The notes: generated by a model not told the origin, from the sequence alone. A stretch of DNA of 64,000 nucleotides from Reichenbachiella faecimaris (GCF_900176375.1 NZ_FWYF01000003.1:248001-312000), one strand, 5' to 3'; counted from the stretch's first letter, positions 53,141-61,398 are shown. A program made the numbers and translations.

Positions 53141-53638
53141 CTAATCTGTGGACACGACGTTAGAGGCGTGATGATAATGAATCAACCAACTATTGTTAAC
53201 CTTTTTCAACAGTGCACTTCTTCGCCCCATGCTGCTACCTCGTGGAGAGTGCCATATAGCTAGTGCAAAATTTTCTGAAAGCAATTCTATACTCAAGGAG
53301 TTGGGTTTAAGTCCCAAAGTGGATTGTTCAATGCCCTGTTGTTTGAAAAGTTTGGCCATTAGTTTAAAGCCCTGGTTTTGAGCAATTCCGATTTCTTTCT
53401 TACCAATTAATAACTTAGGCGTAAAGGTGAATGGGTAGAATACTTTGGCCTCGTAGGTATAACAAGCGACCACTGAATCCACATTCATCCTATCTATTGA
53501 TCTAATAAATTGATAGACCGCCTGTTTGATTTCAACAGAATCTGCGGCACTAGTATGAATTTGAGTCATATAAGAGTCCCCGCAACTCAGCGTACATATT
53601 GCAATTGTAAAAGTTAATATTCTAATAGTAATAACCAT
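53141..53638 (-). CDS. Lipoprotein with NTF2/SnoaL-like fold
   Basis: 165 residues. The lipobox TLSC (cysteine about residue 19) indicates a lipoprotein. The remainder fits an NTF2/SnoaL-like cone: EIKQAVYQFIRSIDRMNVDSVVACYTYEAKVFYPF, then beta strands ending RRSALLKKVNNSWLIHYHHAS. Many such proteins bind small molecules or are inactive scaffolds. It follows the DinB-like gene by 6 bp on the same strand, so the two are probably cotranscribed. Confidence 0.68.
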   Translation of the reverse strand: MVITIRILTFTIAICTLSCGDSYMTQIHTSAADSVEIKQAVYQFIRSIDRMNVDSVVACYTYEAKVFYPFTFTPKLLIGKKEIGIAQNQGFKLMAKLFKQQGIEQSTLGLKPNSLSIELLSENFALAIWHSPRGSSMGRRSALLKKVNNSWLIHYHHASNVVSTD

Positions 53639-53644
53639 AACAGA

Positions 53645-54187
53645 TTAAAAAATTTGATAAAATGGAGGTTCGATTCCGTTCATTCTAAGGTATAATACCA
53701 ACTTGGAGCGATGATGAGTGACATGATCCCGCAGTCCCATAGCGATGGTTCTTTTGGTTTTGACGGGTTGTCCTCTAAAGAAAAAGAAAGTGAATTCTTC
53801 ATCAAATTCAGACTCATCAAGGGAGTTCATAAGTGCGATTGATTCATCAAAGCGAGTTTCAAACGCTGATAGTGCCTCTGACTTTGTTTTTGGTACTGGA
53901 GCCAGTATGATTAGTTCTCTTTGCTCTTTAAATTCTCCCTGACCGCCAAGAATATACTTGGTTTGAAATTCTAGGATTTTGCTCATATGATCTACTTCTT
54001 CCATGAATGTCCTGGCACTATCGTACGGTTTAAACATGTATTTTTCGGGCGGCATGAGCTCCACAACTTCCAAGGTATAAGTTTTCATATTGGATAGGAT
54101 AATTGCCATTTCGGTTCCGAATTTTGATTGTGCATTTGCCAATTCAGGAATTAGAAAAAGTAGAATTACAAGTTTTTTAATTTTCAT
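53645..54187 (-). CDS. Exported DinB-fold protein
   Basis: 180 residues from ATG at 54187. A signal peptide (KKLVILLFLIPELANAQ) precedes a DinB-type helical bundle with histidines in FMEEVDHMSKILEFQ and LRDHVTHHRSKLVLYLRMNGI, probable metal ligands. It is clearly paralogous to the protein at 57484-58053 (shared layout YTLEVVELMPPEKYMFKP / YTLDIANQMPEDKFEYKP). Exported members are common in Bacteroidota, function unknown. Confidence 0.75.
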   Translation of the reverse strand: MKIKKLVILLFLIPELANAQSKFGTEMAIILSNMKTYTLEVVELMPPEKYMFKPYDSARTFMEEVDHMSKILEFQTKYILGGQGEFKEQRELIILAPVPKTKSEALSAFETRFDESIALMNSLDESEFDEEFTFFFFRGQPVKTKRTIAMGLRDHVTHHRSKLVLYLRMNGIEPPFYQIF

Positions 54188-54230
54188 GTGATGTAGTGTT
54201 AAAGTCAAAATTTCAAATGTGTTGATCTGT

Positions 54231-55115
54231 TCAATTTGTATGGCTCAATTCGTCAATTATTGTTGGCAAACTCCAACTGATTAAAAAATTGGCTCTTTCG
54301 CCTGGAAGGAAATCTGTCATTTGATCGATGAGATAAGCCCTTTCTTTTTCACCAAATTCATTACCCTTCTTAAGAAGTTCAGCCACTGTGGCCTTGTAGG
54401 TATCTATATATTTGATTTGCCAATGAAGAATATCCTTGCCGCCAATTTCACCATGCCCTGGATAAATGGTTGTTTTTGGGTGTAACGTCTTAGCCAGTCG
54501 AATCAGGCTTTTCTTCCAATTTTCACTATATCCCGATTGAAAAAAGGCATGCATCTGGTTTAAAACCAAATCGCCTACAAATGCATGCTTGGTTTTCTTG
54601 TGAGTCACCTCCCAGTAGATGTCGTCTAGTGATTCGCCAGCGCCCATATTATGGCTGTTGAACCTGACATGGTCAATTTTGAAACTGTAGTTGTCATCCA
54701 CAATTTTTGTAGGGCCAATTCTTGTTTTAGGTATTAAGCTTGAGAGTTGCGGATTCGTGAATCTGGACATGTAGTAGGTGTCGTTTTGTTCTATTTCCTG
54801 TGCCACGCCCTTTGAGGACAGAATTGGTGCTTTTGACTCAATAACAGATAATCCAGCATAATGGTCAATATGGCCGTGCGTCAGTAAGATGGAATGGAGT
54901 GGTTTGTCAAGTGAATCGATCAATTGGTTGATGGCCTCAGCATGATAGTTGGTCAAGCCAGCGTCAATCAAGACCAAGTGGTTGCTAGTTTCGACTAGGT
55001 AGATATTAATGAATCCAATATTTGGATCATGATACCTGTGAACTTGAAAGTCTGTTTGGCCTATACATGAAAAGTAGGTACAGATAAGAAAGACAGTAAG
55101 GAGAAATCTGAACAT
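54231..55115 (-). CDS. Exported metallo-beta-lactamase-fold hydrolase
   Basis: 294 residues. A signal peptide, possibly with a lipobox-like TYFSC (cysteine about residue 17), precedes the MBL fold: metal motif LTHGHIDHYAGL (HxHxDH), HNMGAGESLDD, and TTIYPGHGEIGG with the later histidine. Two metal ions should be bound. Substrates of the family range from thioesters to lactones and beta-lactams; nothing here decides. The gene is 43 bp upstream of the DinB-like gene on the same strand. Confidence 0.78.
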   Translation of the reverse strand: MFRFLLTVFLICTYFSCIGQTDFQVHRYHDPNIGFINIYLVETSNHLVLIDAGLTNYHAEAINQLIDSLDKPLHSILLTHGHIDHYAGLSVIESKAPILSSKGVAQEIEQNDTYYMSRFTNPQLSSLIPKTRIGPTKIVDDNYSFKIDHVRFNSHNMGAGESLDDIYWEVTHKKTKHAFVGDLVLNQMHAFFQSGYSENWKKSLIRLAKTLHPKTTIYPGHGEIGGKDILHWQIKYIDTYKATVAELLKKGNEFGEKERAYLIDQMTDFLPGERANFLISWSLPTIIDELSHTN

Positions 55116-55286
55116 AGCATGAAGTGATTATTTAGCAGAACTAACGCAATCGAATATGATCCAATGAGACAATTGAATGAAAATGAAACGAGTGGTCTCT
55201 ATTTTGCAATGAATAGGCCATGTTTTAGGAATGAGTGGTATTGGAAGCGAGGAAGTAAGTAGGTTGTTTTGCTTTGCTGTAAAAGC

Positions 55287-56081
55287 CTATTTTTTTGAGT
55301 AAACAGCAAACCATTTGATGACATCTTTCCGCTTGTGCCGACTCACCAAAATGGGCATTGCTGTAGGACTAAAGCCTTTGTCCAAATACAGTAATAATTT
55401 TCGATTCTTAGTTTCATGCACAGATTTAATAATTGAACGATTTATGATGTACTGTCTATTCACCCTCAAGAACAACGATTCGTGGAGATTAAAATCGATC
55501 TCATTCATAGAGCTGAATTGCGTGGTATAAGAATTAAGATCCATGTCCATCAGAATGACTAGACCGCCTTTAGATTGAATGTACGCCAAGTCCTCAAGAT
55601 GCAGGGTGATGTGCTTTGATCCAGATTTGAAGTAGATGTAGGTTTTATTGGCGGGTCTACTTGTAGGGATTTGATAGTGTAAACTCATGAATAGCAAAAA
55701 CTCAATAAATCCAATGCACAACTGCATAATTATTAGCAAAAGGTATTCATTGGTACTTGCGCTCCAGCCAGCAAGAGAGTAGGTAAATAAATAATATAGT
55801 GCAGTAAAAGGAGGGATAGTGCAAGTGAAAATAACGAGGCTACCCTTTTTCATTGTACTATTAAAATCCAATGTGATATGGACAAAGCGTTTTGAATAGC
55901 TATGGATCAGCTCCGACAGTAGCAGACCAGTTGCAAACAGGAGTGAGAATTTCGAAAGGTTAAATACGTGGTGAATTTCTGTGGACAGAATTTCTTCTGT
56001 CACTAATTCTTGTGAGACTGAAGTTGCTAGTAAAAGTCTTAGTATAAGACGAAATATGAAAGGAGATTTCTCCAAGTTCAA
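55287..56081 (-). CDS. Membrane-bound LytTR transcriptional regulator
   Basis: 264 residues from a TTG (56081); no ATG is in frame nearby, so the start is uncertain. About four hydrophobic segments (38-58, 75-98, 105-125, 133-150) precede a C-terminal LytTR DNA-binding domain (HITLHLEDLAYIQSKGGLVIL, FNLHESLFLRVNRQYIINRSIIKSV). Such proteins bind direct repeats near target promoters and may sense the membrane. It is divergent from the gene at 56283 with palindromes between them. A similar protein is encoded at 60145-60951. Confidence 0.75.
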   Translation of the reverse strand: MNLEKSPFIFRLILRLLLATSVSQELVTEEILSTEIHHVFNLSKFSLLFATGLLLSELIHSYSKRFVHITLDFNSTMKKGSLVIFTCTIPPFTALYYLFTYSLAGWSASTNEYLLLIIMQLCIGFIEFLLFMSLHYQIPTSRPANKTYIYFKSGSKHITLHLEDLAYIQSKGGLVILMDMDLNSYTTQFSSMNEIDFNLHESLFLRVNRQYIINRSIIKSVHETKNRKLLLYLDKGFSPTAMPILVSRHKRKDVIKWFAVYSKK

Positions 56082-56223
56082 GGTAATGTTTTTTCTGTTA
56101 AACGTAATGAAATAAAAATGTTGCCTAAATTTATTTCATAAAAATGATATAAATAGTATTTTTTTACATATGCATTCAATAGTAGAAATAAAGACACGTT
56201 TATTATATAATTATAGAGATAAG

Positions 56224-56265
56224 TAAAATATTATATGCAAATTTATAATTGCATATAATATTTTA
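56224..56265. promoter_or_regulatory. 42-bp perfect palindrome with an ATGCAA-N8-TTGCAT core
   Basis: TAAAATATTATATGCAA and its exact complement enclose the 8-base spacer ATTTATAA. It ends 17 bases before the ATG at 56283. Both a protein-binding site and an RNA hairpin in the leader are possible. Its core spacing recurs twice at 56887-56944. Confidence 0.65.
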
Positions 56266-56282
56266 AACTAAACGATAATAAA

Positions 56283-56729
56283 ATGAAAAGTACATCAAAT
56301 GCTTTTGCCAAAGTAGGAGCCTCGTCTTATGCACTTTGGGGAGGGCTCAATATTTTAGCTGGTGTTATGCTGTTAGGACAGGCAAGGGCGGGAGAGCTCA
56401 AAGATTATTTTTACAACGTGGCGCCAAATATCAACACAGATAGTCTTATTAATGGGTATGACGCTGTGGGTGCTGTGGCTCAGTTTCATGCCTATAATCT
56501 GGTTTGGATAGGATTGGTGAGTTTATTTGTTGCGGTTAGGTTCAATTGGAAAAATGAGCGGGTCGGCTTTTGGATAAACTTAATTTTAGGAGGGTTCACA
56601 GTGTTAGGCTTTAGTTTGTTTTTATTCTTACCAGATAAAATGCCCATAACGAGTGGCATGCTGATCCCACTATTGTGGCTTGTTGGTCTGGTATTTACAC
56701 ATATTGGATTGCGAATAAAACGAAATTAA
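56283..56729 (+). CDS. Small four-helix membrane protein of unknown function
   Basis: 148 residues with four hydrophobic segments (about 13-33, 66-86, 96-115 and 122-142). Between the first two lies a polar loop with VAPNINTDSLINGYDAVGAVAQFHAYN. I do not recognise a named family. The gene lies directly after the 42-bp palindrome and is divergent from the LytTR regulator, which may control it (inference). Confidence 0.65.
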   Translation: MKSTSNAFAKVGASSYALWGGLNILAGVMLLGQARAGELKDYFYNVAPNINTDSLINGYDAVGAVAQFHAYNLVWIGLVSLFVAVRFNWKNERVGFWINLILGGFTVLGFSLFLFLPDKMPITSGMLIPLLWLVGLVFTHIGLRIKRN

Positions 56730-56886
56730 AGCTTAGTATATAGCTGCTTGCCTTTACTGACCAAAATGGTTGACCACTCAATGATCTGAATGATTGCTAA
56801 TTGACAGTATGCTGGTCAAATGAATTGACCTGTTGGTTCCAAAAGAAACCTAACTTCTAGCCAACGAGTCAGTTCATTTGAGTAAA

Positions 56887-56944
56887 ATGCAACAAAAAAA
56901 TTGCATGATCGTTACAGAGCTTTATTAGCAACAAAAATGTTGCT
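56887..56944. promoter_or_regulatory. Two GCAA-N8-TTGC inverted repeats upstream of the DinB gene
   Basis: ATGCAA-N8-TTGCAT lies at 56887-56906 and AGCAA-N8-TTGCT at 56927-56944. Both have the arm sequence and spacing found in the core of the palindrome at 56224-56265. They lie 20-78 bases before the next start codon. Likely sites for one regulator. Confidence 0.5.
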
Positions 56945-56964
56945 TATTAATCACTAAAAAAATC

Positions 56965-57459
56965 ATGATAATGGAAGACACACAAACAAAAACGACATTG
57001 GGAATGCCTCTAATAGGCCTATTTCAGATGCAAACAGAGTTTTTCACCAATGCCATTGATGGCATATCGACTGAACATGCTCAAAGTAGGATCAGTCAAA
57101 ACACTAATCATCTCACGTGGCTCACAGGTCATTTGGTTTCGTGTAGATATATGTTGGCAGGCATGCTGGGCCTAAAATTAACTGAACCATATCCTGAGTT
57201 GTTTGGCAACCTCAACGGCTTATCAGAAAATGCAGATTATCCCTCTCTGGAAGAGTTAAAACTGGACTGGCCACTAGTCTCAGAAAAACTAATCACTAAG
57301 CTGGGTGAAATGAAAGATCATGAACTGACTGCTGATAGCCCAATGGGCGGAAGACTTATTGATATCGTTGAATTTTTCGCTTATCACGAGGCCTATCATA
57401 TTGGTCAGATGGGCTTTTTAAGAAAATATTTTGGATACAACGCGCTCAAGCATAACTAA
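56965..57459 (+). CDS. Cytoplasmic DinB-fold protein
   Basis: 164 residues; start at ATG 56965 or 56971. DinB-type helical bundle with histidine candidates in NHLTWLTGHLVSCRYML (about residue 55) and FFAYHEAYHIGQMGFLRKYFG (about residue 143), the usual three-His metal arrangement. No signal peptide. It heads a pair with an exported DinB paralogue 24 bp downstream, behind two palindromes. Enzyme activity unknown; some relatives are thiol S-transferases. Confidence 0.8.
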   Translation: MIMEDTQTKTTLGMPLIGLFQMQTEFFTNAIDGISTEHAQSRISQNTNHLTWLTGHLVSCRYMLAGMLGLKLTEPYPELFGNLNGLSENADYPSLEELKLDWPLVSEKLITKLGEMKDHELTADSPMGGRLIDIVEFFAYHEAYHIGQMGFLRKYFGYNALKHN

Positions 57460-57483
57460 ATAAGATCAAAACTTAAAACAACA

Positions 57484-58053
57484 ATGATTATGAGTAAAAT
57501 CAATTATCTGGCTATTATTCTGATATTTAGCCTGTCTCAAAGTTCATTTGGTCAAATGAAAAAGTCTTATGCAGATGAAATGGTAAATCTGATGATCAGT
57601 ATGAAGCAGTACACATTGGACATCGCGAACCAAATGCCCGAAGACAAATTCGAGTATAAACCCTCTGAATCTGATGAGTTAAGAACGTTTGCAGAACATT
57701 ATAAGCATGTGAGAAATTTCATGAGTGTACAACTGATGTTTTTGAATGATATACGCCCTGATTTGCAGACGATTGTTCCAAAAAATACGGCCTATGAGAA
57801 GACGGTGATTTCAAAGGCTAGGGTGATTAAGGATCTTTCTAAAGAATTTGATCACGTAATCGACTTTTTGAAGAACACAGACGATAAGGAAATGACTGGC
57901 ACCTACTATTTTTTCTTTGAAAAGGAGCCTGCCACCCGAACGAGGAGACTTATCATTCAAGCCTTAAGAGATCATATCTATCACCATCGCGCTCAGACCT
58001 TAATTTATCTTAGAGAAAATAATATAGCACCTGTTGCCTATCAAAGATATTAG
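57484..58053 (+). CDS. Exported DinB-fold protein
   Basis: 189 residues (ATG at 57484, or 57490). A signal peptide (YLAIILIFSLSQSSFGQ) precedes a DinB-like bundle with histidines in FAEHYKHVRNFMS and LRDHIYHHRAQTLIYLRENNI. Closest within the window to the product of 53645-54187. It follows the cytoplasmic DinB gene in one transcript and is ended by a long hairpin. Confidence 0.78.
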   Translation: MIMSKINYLAIILIFSLSQSSFGQMKKSYADEMVNLMISMKQYTLDIANQMPEDKFEYKPSESDELRTFAEHYKHVRNFMSVQLMFLNDIRPDLQTIVPKNTAYEKTVISKARVIKDLSKEFDHVIDFLKNTDDKEMTGTYYFFFEKEPATRTRRLIIQALRDHIYHHRAQTLIYLRENNIAPVAYQRY

Positions 58054-58068
58054 TGTTGGTTAATGGTT

Positions 58069-58099
58069 ATTACCTAACCCAACATTTGGGTTAGGTAAT
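58069..58099 (+). terminator. Long hairpin terminator after the DinB pair
   Basis: Fourteen perfect base pairs, ATTACCTAACCCAA with TTGGGTTAGGTAAT, around a CAT loop, 15 bases after the stop. A short TTTT follows. Confidence 0.75.
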
Positions 58100-58141
58100 A
58101 TTTTGGTTGCGAATTAATATGGAGAGGATTATCTTAGCAGT

Positions 58142-58546
58142 ATGAATGATAGAATCGAAAAGGAGTACTTTCTAAATGCACCTATCCATAAAGTCTGGAA
58201 TGCGATTTCCTTGGAAAAGGAAATTAACGAGTGGTTTATTCAAGCCGACTTTAAGGCAGAAGTAGGCTATCAGTATACATTTACACATGAGAGTACGCGA
58301 GTGACTGGAGAGGTATTAGAAGTCAATCCTGTTTACGATTTGGTTTATACGTGGATCGTAGGTGGTACCACTGAGGTCACCACTGTCAGGTGGTCACTTG
58401 AAAGCAAAGCAGACGGTACCATGTTAAAGATTAATCACTGGGGTTTTAGCAATTACCCTAAGGATTCTGCCGTGGCCATGTTTGACTCGTCAGTCGAAGG
58501 ATGGGATGCAGTGAGCAATTGGTTGAAGGAATATATAAAGAACTAA
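58142..58546 (+). CDS. SRPBCC (AHSA1-like) domain protein
   Basis: 134 residues with the family pattern IEKEYFLNAPIHKVWNAIS at the start, EVNPVYDLVYTW in the middle, and MFDSSVEGWDAVSNWLKEYI at the end. The fold forms a hydrophobic cavity for a ligand. Small SRPBCC genes are often paired with ArsR regulators, as here, where the next gene starts 2 bases after the stop. Ligand unknown. Confidence 0.85.
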   Translation: MNDRIEKEYFLNAPIHKVWNAISLEKEINEWFIQADFKAEVGYQYTFTHESTRVTGEVLEVNPVYDLVYTWIVGGTTEVTTVRWSLESKADGTMLKINHWGFSNYPKDSAVAMFDSSVEGWDAVSNWLKEYIKN

Positions 58547-58548
58547 AT

Positions 58549-58878
58549 ATGCCATTAGCATCTAAGAAAAAACATAGCATATTCAAAGCTATTTCTGATC
58601 CTACCCGGCGAGAAATATTTCATATTTTGATCATGGCCTCTGTGGCTCTGTCGATCAATCAGATTGCTGATAAATTTAAGATGAGTCGGCAGGCAGTTAC
58701 CAGACATATCCATGTACTGAATAAAGCGGGTCTTGTCGACATTGTACCAAAGGGTAGGGAGCGTTATTGTTATGCAGATCCCAAACCACTCAGAGAAATA
58801 CGTGATTGGGTTAGCTATTATGAAAAATTCTGGGATAATAAAATCAGTGCACTGGATAAATACCTGAAGAAAAAATAA
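58549..58878 (+). CDS. ArsR-family transcriptional regulator
   Basis: 109 residues from ATG at 58549. Winged helix: FKAISDPTRREIFHIL, INQIADKFKMSRQAVTRHIHVLNKAGLVDIVPKG, RERYCYADPKPLREI. It lacks the metal-binding CxC motif of classic ArsR, so it belongs to the metal-independent type that regulates adjacent SRPBCC genes. Two bases separate it from that gene. Confidence 0.88.
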   Translation: MPLASKKKHSIFKAISDPTRREIFHILIMASVALSINQIADKFKMSRQAVTRHIHVLNKAGLVDIVPKGRERYCYADPKPLREIRDWVSYYEKFWDNKISALDKYLKKK

Positions 58879-58915
58879 GAAAGTCTATTTCAGCCACTTA
58901 CATACCCCCAAAAGA

Positions 58916-58958
58916 AAAACTGACCACGGATTGCGTGGCCAGTAAACTCAAAAACCAA
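58916..58958 (-). terminator. Repeated terminator element, copy 2
   Basis: Same 43-bp sequence as 53012-53054 with one base changed in the loop. On the minus strand CTGGCCACG/CGTGGTCAG is followed by TTTTT. It ends the lipoprotein gene at 58974. Confidence 0.8.
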
Positions 58959-58973
58959 GGCTCTTCTGCGGCA

Positions 58974-59426
58974 TTAAGGTTCGACTTTAACCTGCCAGCC
59001 ATCATATAAGTCGTCTTTGTTTCCGTCTTGATCCCAGTCGAGCCAAGCAACAAACCGAAGTTCATTTCCCGTCCATTCAAGTTTGTAACTGTTATTGTAA
59101 TTATCTGAACTTAGAATTAGAGAATCACCATTCAGCTTCCAATATCCTTCTTCTGTACCAAGCCTCTTATTATCCAGTCCAGTATAAGTGGATTGGAAAC
59201 GACCATCCGAGAAGTACGTGGTTTCTATGGGTTTGATTTGCAATACTGCTTCCCATTGTCCTCTTTGGGCAGTTAGCCATTTGGTGGCCTCTTGATTTTG
59301 AAAAGTATTCATTTTCACCTTGAGTGCCGTGTTCTTCCAGGTGCCAATAAGGAGCTCTTTGTTAATGTCAGCAGAAGAGCAGGCCACCAGGCCTAAGCCA
59401 AGTAGACATAATACATATTTCATCAT
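58974..59426 (-). CDS. Small lipocalin-like lipoprotein
   Basis: 150 residues. The lipobox LVAC (cysteine at 16) marks it as a lipoprotein. The opening LLIGTWKNTALKVKM and beta-rich remainder (YFSDGRFQSTYTG, EEGYWKLNGDSLILSSDN) resemble lipocalin-like proteins of Bacteroidota. The C-terminal WDQDGNKDDLYDG looks like a calcium-binding loop. Its ATG overlaps the stop of the DinB-like gene (TAATG), so the two are coupled. Confidence 0.65.
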   Translation of the reverse strand: MMKYVLCLLGLGLVACSSADINKELLIGTWKNTALKVKMNTFQNQEATKWLTAQRGQWEAVLQIKPIETTYFSDGRFQSTYTGLDNKRLGTEEGYWKLNGDSLILSSDNYNNSYKLEWTGNELRFVAWLDWDQDGNKDDLYDGWQVKVEP

Positions 59427-60037
59427 TACATTGGGTAGTTGCTCGAAGACTGCACTTCTATTATTTGAGCCGTGTGTCTTTCAGCATGTGCGCTGAGTAG
59501 AATTGTCCATTGGTAGGCAGACAATTTGTTGCCCAGAGGACTCGCCCAATAATAGGCATTGAGATCTGCTTCTGTATTCTTTACGAAGTCCATGGTGGCC
59601 TTTCGGGCTGCCTTATACTCTGCTATAAATTGCGCAGGAGACTTTAAAGCACCCGTAGGCTCAAACCGCTCATTGGTCTTTCTGCGTTTGCCTTCGCCTC
59701 GATCTTTTAGCCCTACGATAATTTCTTCATTAGTAATTAAATCATTGTCATCCACCTGTCGATTGGCTTCATCTGTAATGATCTTATTTTGAATCAGTAT
59801 CAGAATGTTTTTCTCTGCAATGAGCATGTGTTCACAGACACCGGCAATAGACCAGGTTTCCGAATCTGGTTGATAGTTCCATTGCTCCAACGAGAGATTT
59901 TCTACGGCACTAAACGCCAATGACATGGATGAATCAAGATAGTTAGTCGTGTATTTGATTTCTTTTTTTGATAATGAACGATTTGACCCTGCGCTCGTGA
60001 GTATCAGAGCCAACATCATAAGTGAAATAGTTTTCAT
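59426..60037 (-). CDS. Exported DinB-fold protein coupled to a lipoprotein
   Basis: 203 residues with a signal peptide (TISLMMLALILTSAGS). The DinB pattern WNYQPDSETWSIAGVCEHMLIAEKNI and the C-terminal TILLSAHAERHTAQIIEVQ supply the three probable metal-ligand histidines. Paired by a one-base overlap with the lipocalin-like lipoprotein. It is the fourth DinB-type gene within 7 kb. Confidence 0.75.
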   Translation of the reverse strand: MKTISLMMLALILTSAGSNRSLSKKEIKYTTNYLDSSMSLAFSAVENLSLEQWNYQPDSETWSIAGVCEHMLIAEKNILILIQNKIITDEANRQVDDNDLITNEEIIVGLKDRGEGKRRKTNERFEPTGALKSPAQFIAEYKAARKATMDFVKNTEADLNAYYWASPLGNKLSAYQWTILLSAHAERHTAQIIEVQSSSNYPM

Positions 60038-60144
60038 AGTATTTTAAATTTTTGTTCTGGCCATAGTTACGGAGGGTAGGCAACTGAAGCGGAAAAAACA
60101 TTAAATACTCAAATGAATGGTGGGTGATTTTAGGATGAATGGTC

Positions 60145-60951
60145 TTATTGCGCCAGCCATTTTTTGAAATCTACGCTGCGATACCTGCTAATCATAGCGG
60201 CTGCAGGGATTTCGGGTGCTGAAGGCGATAGTTTGATTTGAAGTTTTTGATTTACCTCTTTCATCACTGTATCTATGGCATGCAGTTTTACTAAATATTG
60301 GCGATTTACCTGAAAGAAAGCATCTAGGTTGTGGGTGTCTTTTACGTCATTGAAAGAACTGAATTGGGTCAATATTTTTTTGCCTTCATTGGTGATGAGA
60401 TAGACCATCCCTGCCTGTGAGTAGAGGTAGGCAATATCAGTTTCGTCAACCAACTGTGTTTTCCTTCCACTGGCTATTTGCCAAATCTGCACGGATGCGA
60501 TAGTTTCCGTTTGCTTCTGAGATAAGTATAAATCTCGCGTTATGAAATACAAGGTCTCCAATAGAATGATCAACTCAGCAACGAGTAGAGAAGACAAGAA
60601 TCGAGTAATTGGGGTAACTATCCCAAACACAAAATAGTTGATGCTGTAGACCAAAGTACCAAAAACTGCAGCAGTCAATAGGCTAGATATGAGCAGTTGG
60701 CGGGCAATGCTGGGTTCATTGGTCAAATGGCCGAAGTGTCGTTTTTTAAGTAGACTATAGCAGGTATAATTGGTTTCACAACAAATGGCACAGATTAATA
60801 ATATAAACGAAAATGTGAGCAGCGGAAATTGATAATTTGGGTCGAAGGGTAGTTTTTTGTAAGCAACGAGATGTGTCAAGACCAATGCCAGAACTGGCAA
60901 AATCAAATAACGCAACAGCCGTGTATTGGTGTGATAGAGTTTTGTGAGCAT
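60145..60951 (-). CDS. Membrane-bound LytTR transcriptional regulator
   Basis: 268 residues from ATG at 60951; TTG at 60969 would add six. Four hydrophobic segments (about 12-32, 42-62, 85-105, 113-135) and a C-terminal LytTR domain (TQLVDETDIAYLYSQAGMVYLI, LDAFFQVNRQYLVKLHAIDTV). Same architecture as the product of 55287-56081. Target genes unknown; the DinB-lipoprotein pair downstream is on the same strand 100 bp away. Confidence 0.78.
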   Translation of the reverse strand: MLTKLYHTNTRLLRYLILPVLALVLTHLVAYKKLPFDPNYQFPLLTFSFILLICAICCETNYTCYSLLKKRHFGHLTNEPSIARQLLISSLLTAAVFGTLVYSINYFVFGIVTPITRFLSSLLVAELIILLETLYFITRDLYLSQKQTETIASVQIWQIASGRKTQLVDETDIAYLYSQAGMVYLITNEGKKILTQFSSFNDVKDTHNLDAFFQVNRQYLVKLHAIDTVMKEVNQKLQIKLSPSAPEIPAAAMISRYRSVDFKKWLAQ

Positions 60952-61035
60952 GGTTTTTAGCTTACGCAAAAAATGGACTTCAGGTTAAATTGTATTTCCT
61001 TTCATTTTGCAGAACTAATTGGGTTCGTGTTCGTA

Positions 61036-61056
61036 TATTACCTCTGCAAAGTAATA
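61036..61056. promoter_or_regulatory. Candidate PadR operator
   Basis: TATTAC-N9-GTAATA, a perfect 6-bp inverted repeat 9 bases before the padR ATG. It resembles typical autoregulatory sites in position, but differs from the direct repeats upstream of the other padR gene. Confidence 0.4.
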
Positions 61057-61065
61057 GTATATAAG

Positions 61066-61398
61066 ATGAAAAGAACTGCAATTGGCGAATTCGAAGAAAT
61101 GGTGTTGCTGATGGTCTTGATCCTGCAGGATGAAGCCTATATGATCAGCTTGCAAAATGAATTGTTGGAGAAGGCCAATCGCTCCATCACTATGGGAGCG
61201 TTGCATACGACCTTGTCTCGTTTAGAGAAGAAAGGACTGCTGTCCTCTGAAATGGGAGAACCCACCAAAGAAAGAGGTGGCAGAAGAAAACGCATCTATC
61301 AGGTATCGGCTGCGGGAAAATCGGAACTTAATACCATCAAAGAAATGCGTAAATCTCTCTGGGATCAGGTGCCACAGTTTGCTTTAAAATTTGGTTGA
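61066..61398 (+). CDS. PadR-family transcriptional regulator
   Basis: 110 residues from ATG at 61066. Winged helix with IGEFEEMVLLMVLILQDEAYMISLQNELLEKANRSITMGALHTTLSRLEKKGLLSSEMGE, close to the PadR at 23706-24044. It is coupled to the following permease gene (TGATG overlap). This repeats the padR-permease arrangement of the 18-24 kb region with a more distant permease. Confidence 0.9.
   Translation: MKRTAIGEFEEMVLLMVLILQDEAYMISLQNELLEKANRSITMGALHTTLSRLEKKGLLSSEMGEPTKERGGRRKRIYQVSAAGKSELNTIKEMRKSLWDQVPQFALKFG

Noticed and set aside
53054-53263. 69-codon plus-strand frame after the J-domain gene
   Set aside because: Begins inside the repeated terminator and overlaps the lipoprotein gene on the other strand; no motif.
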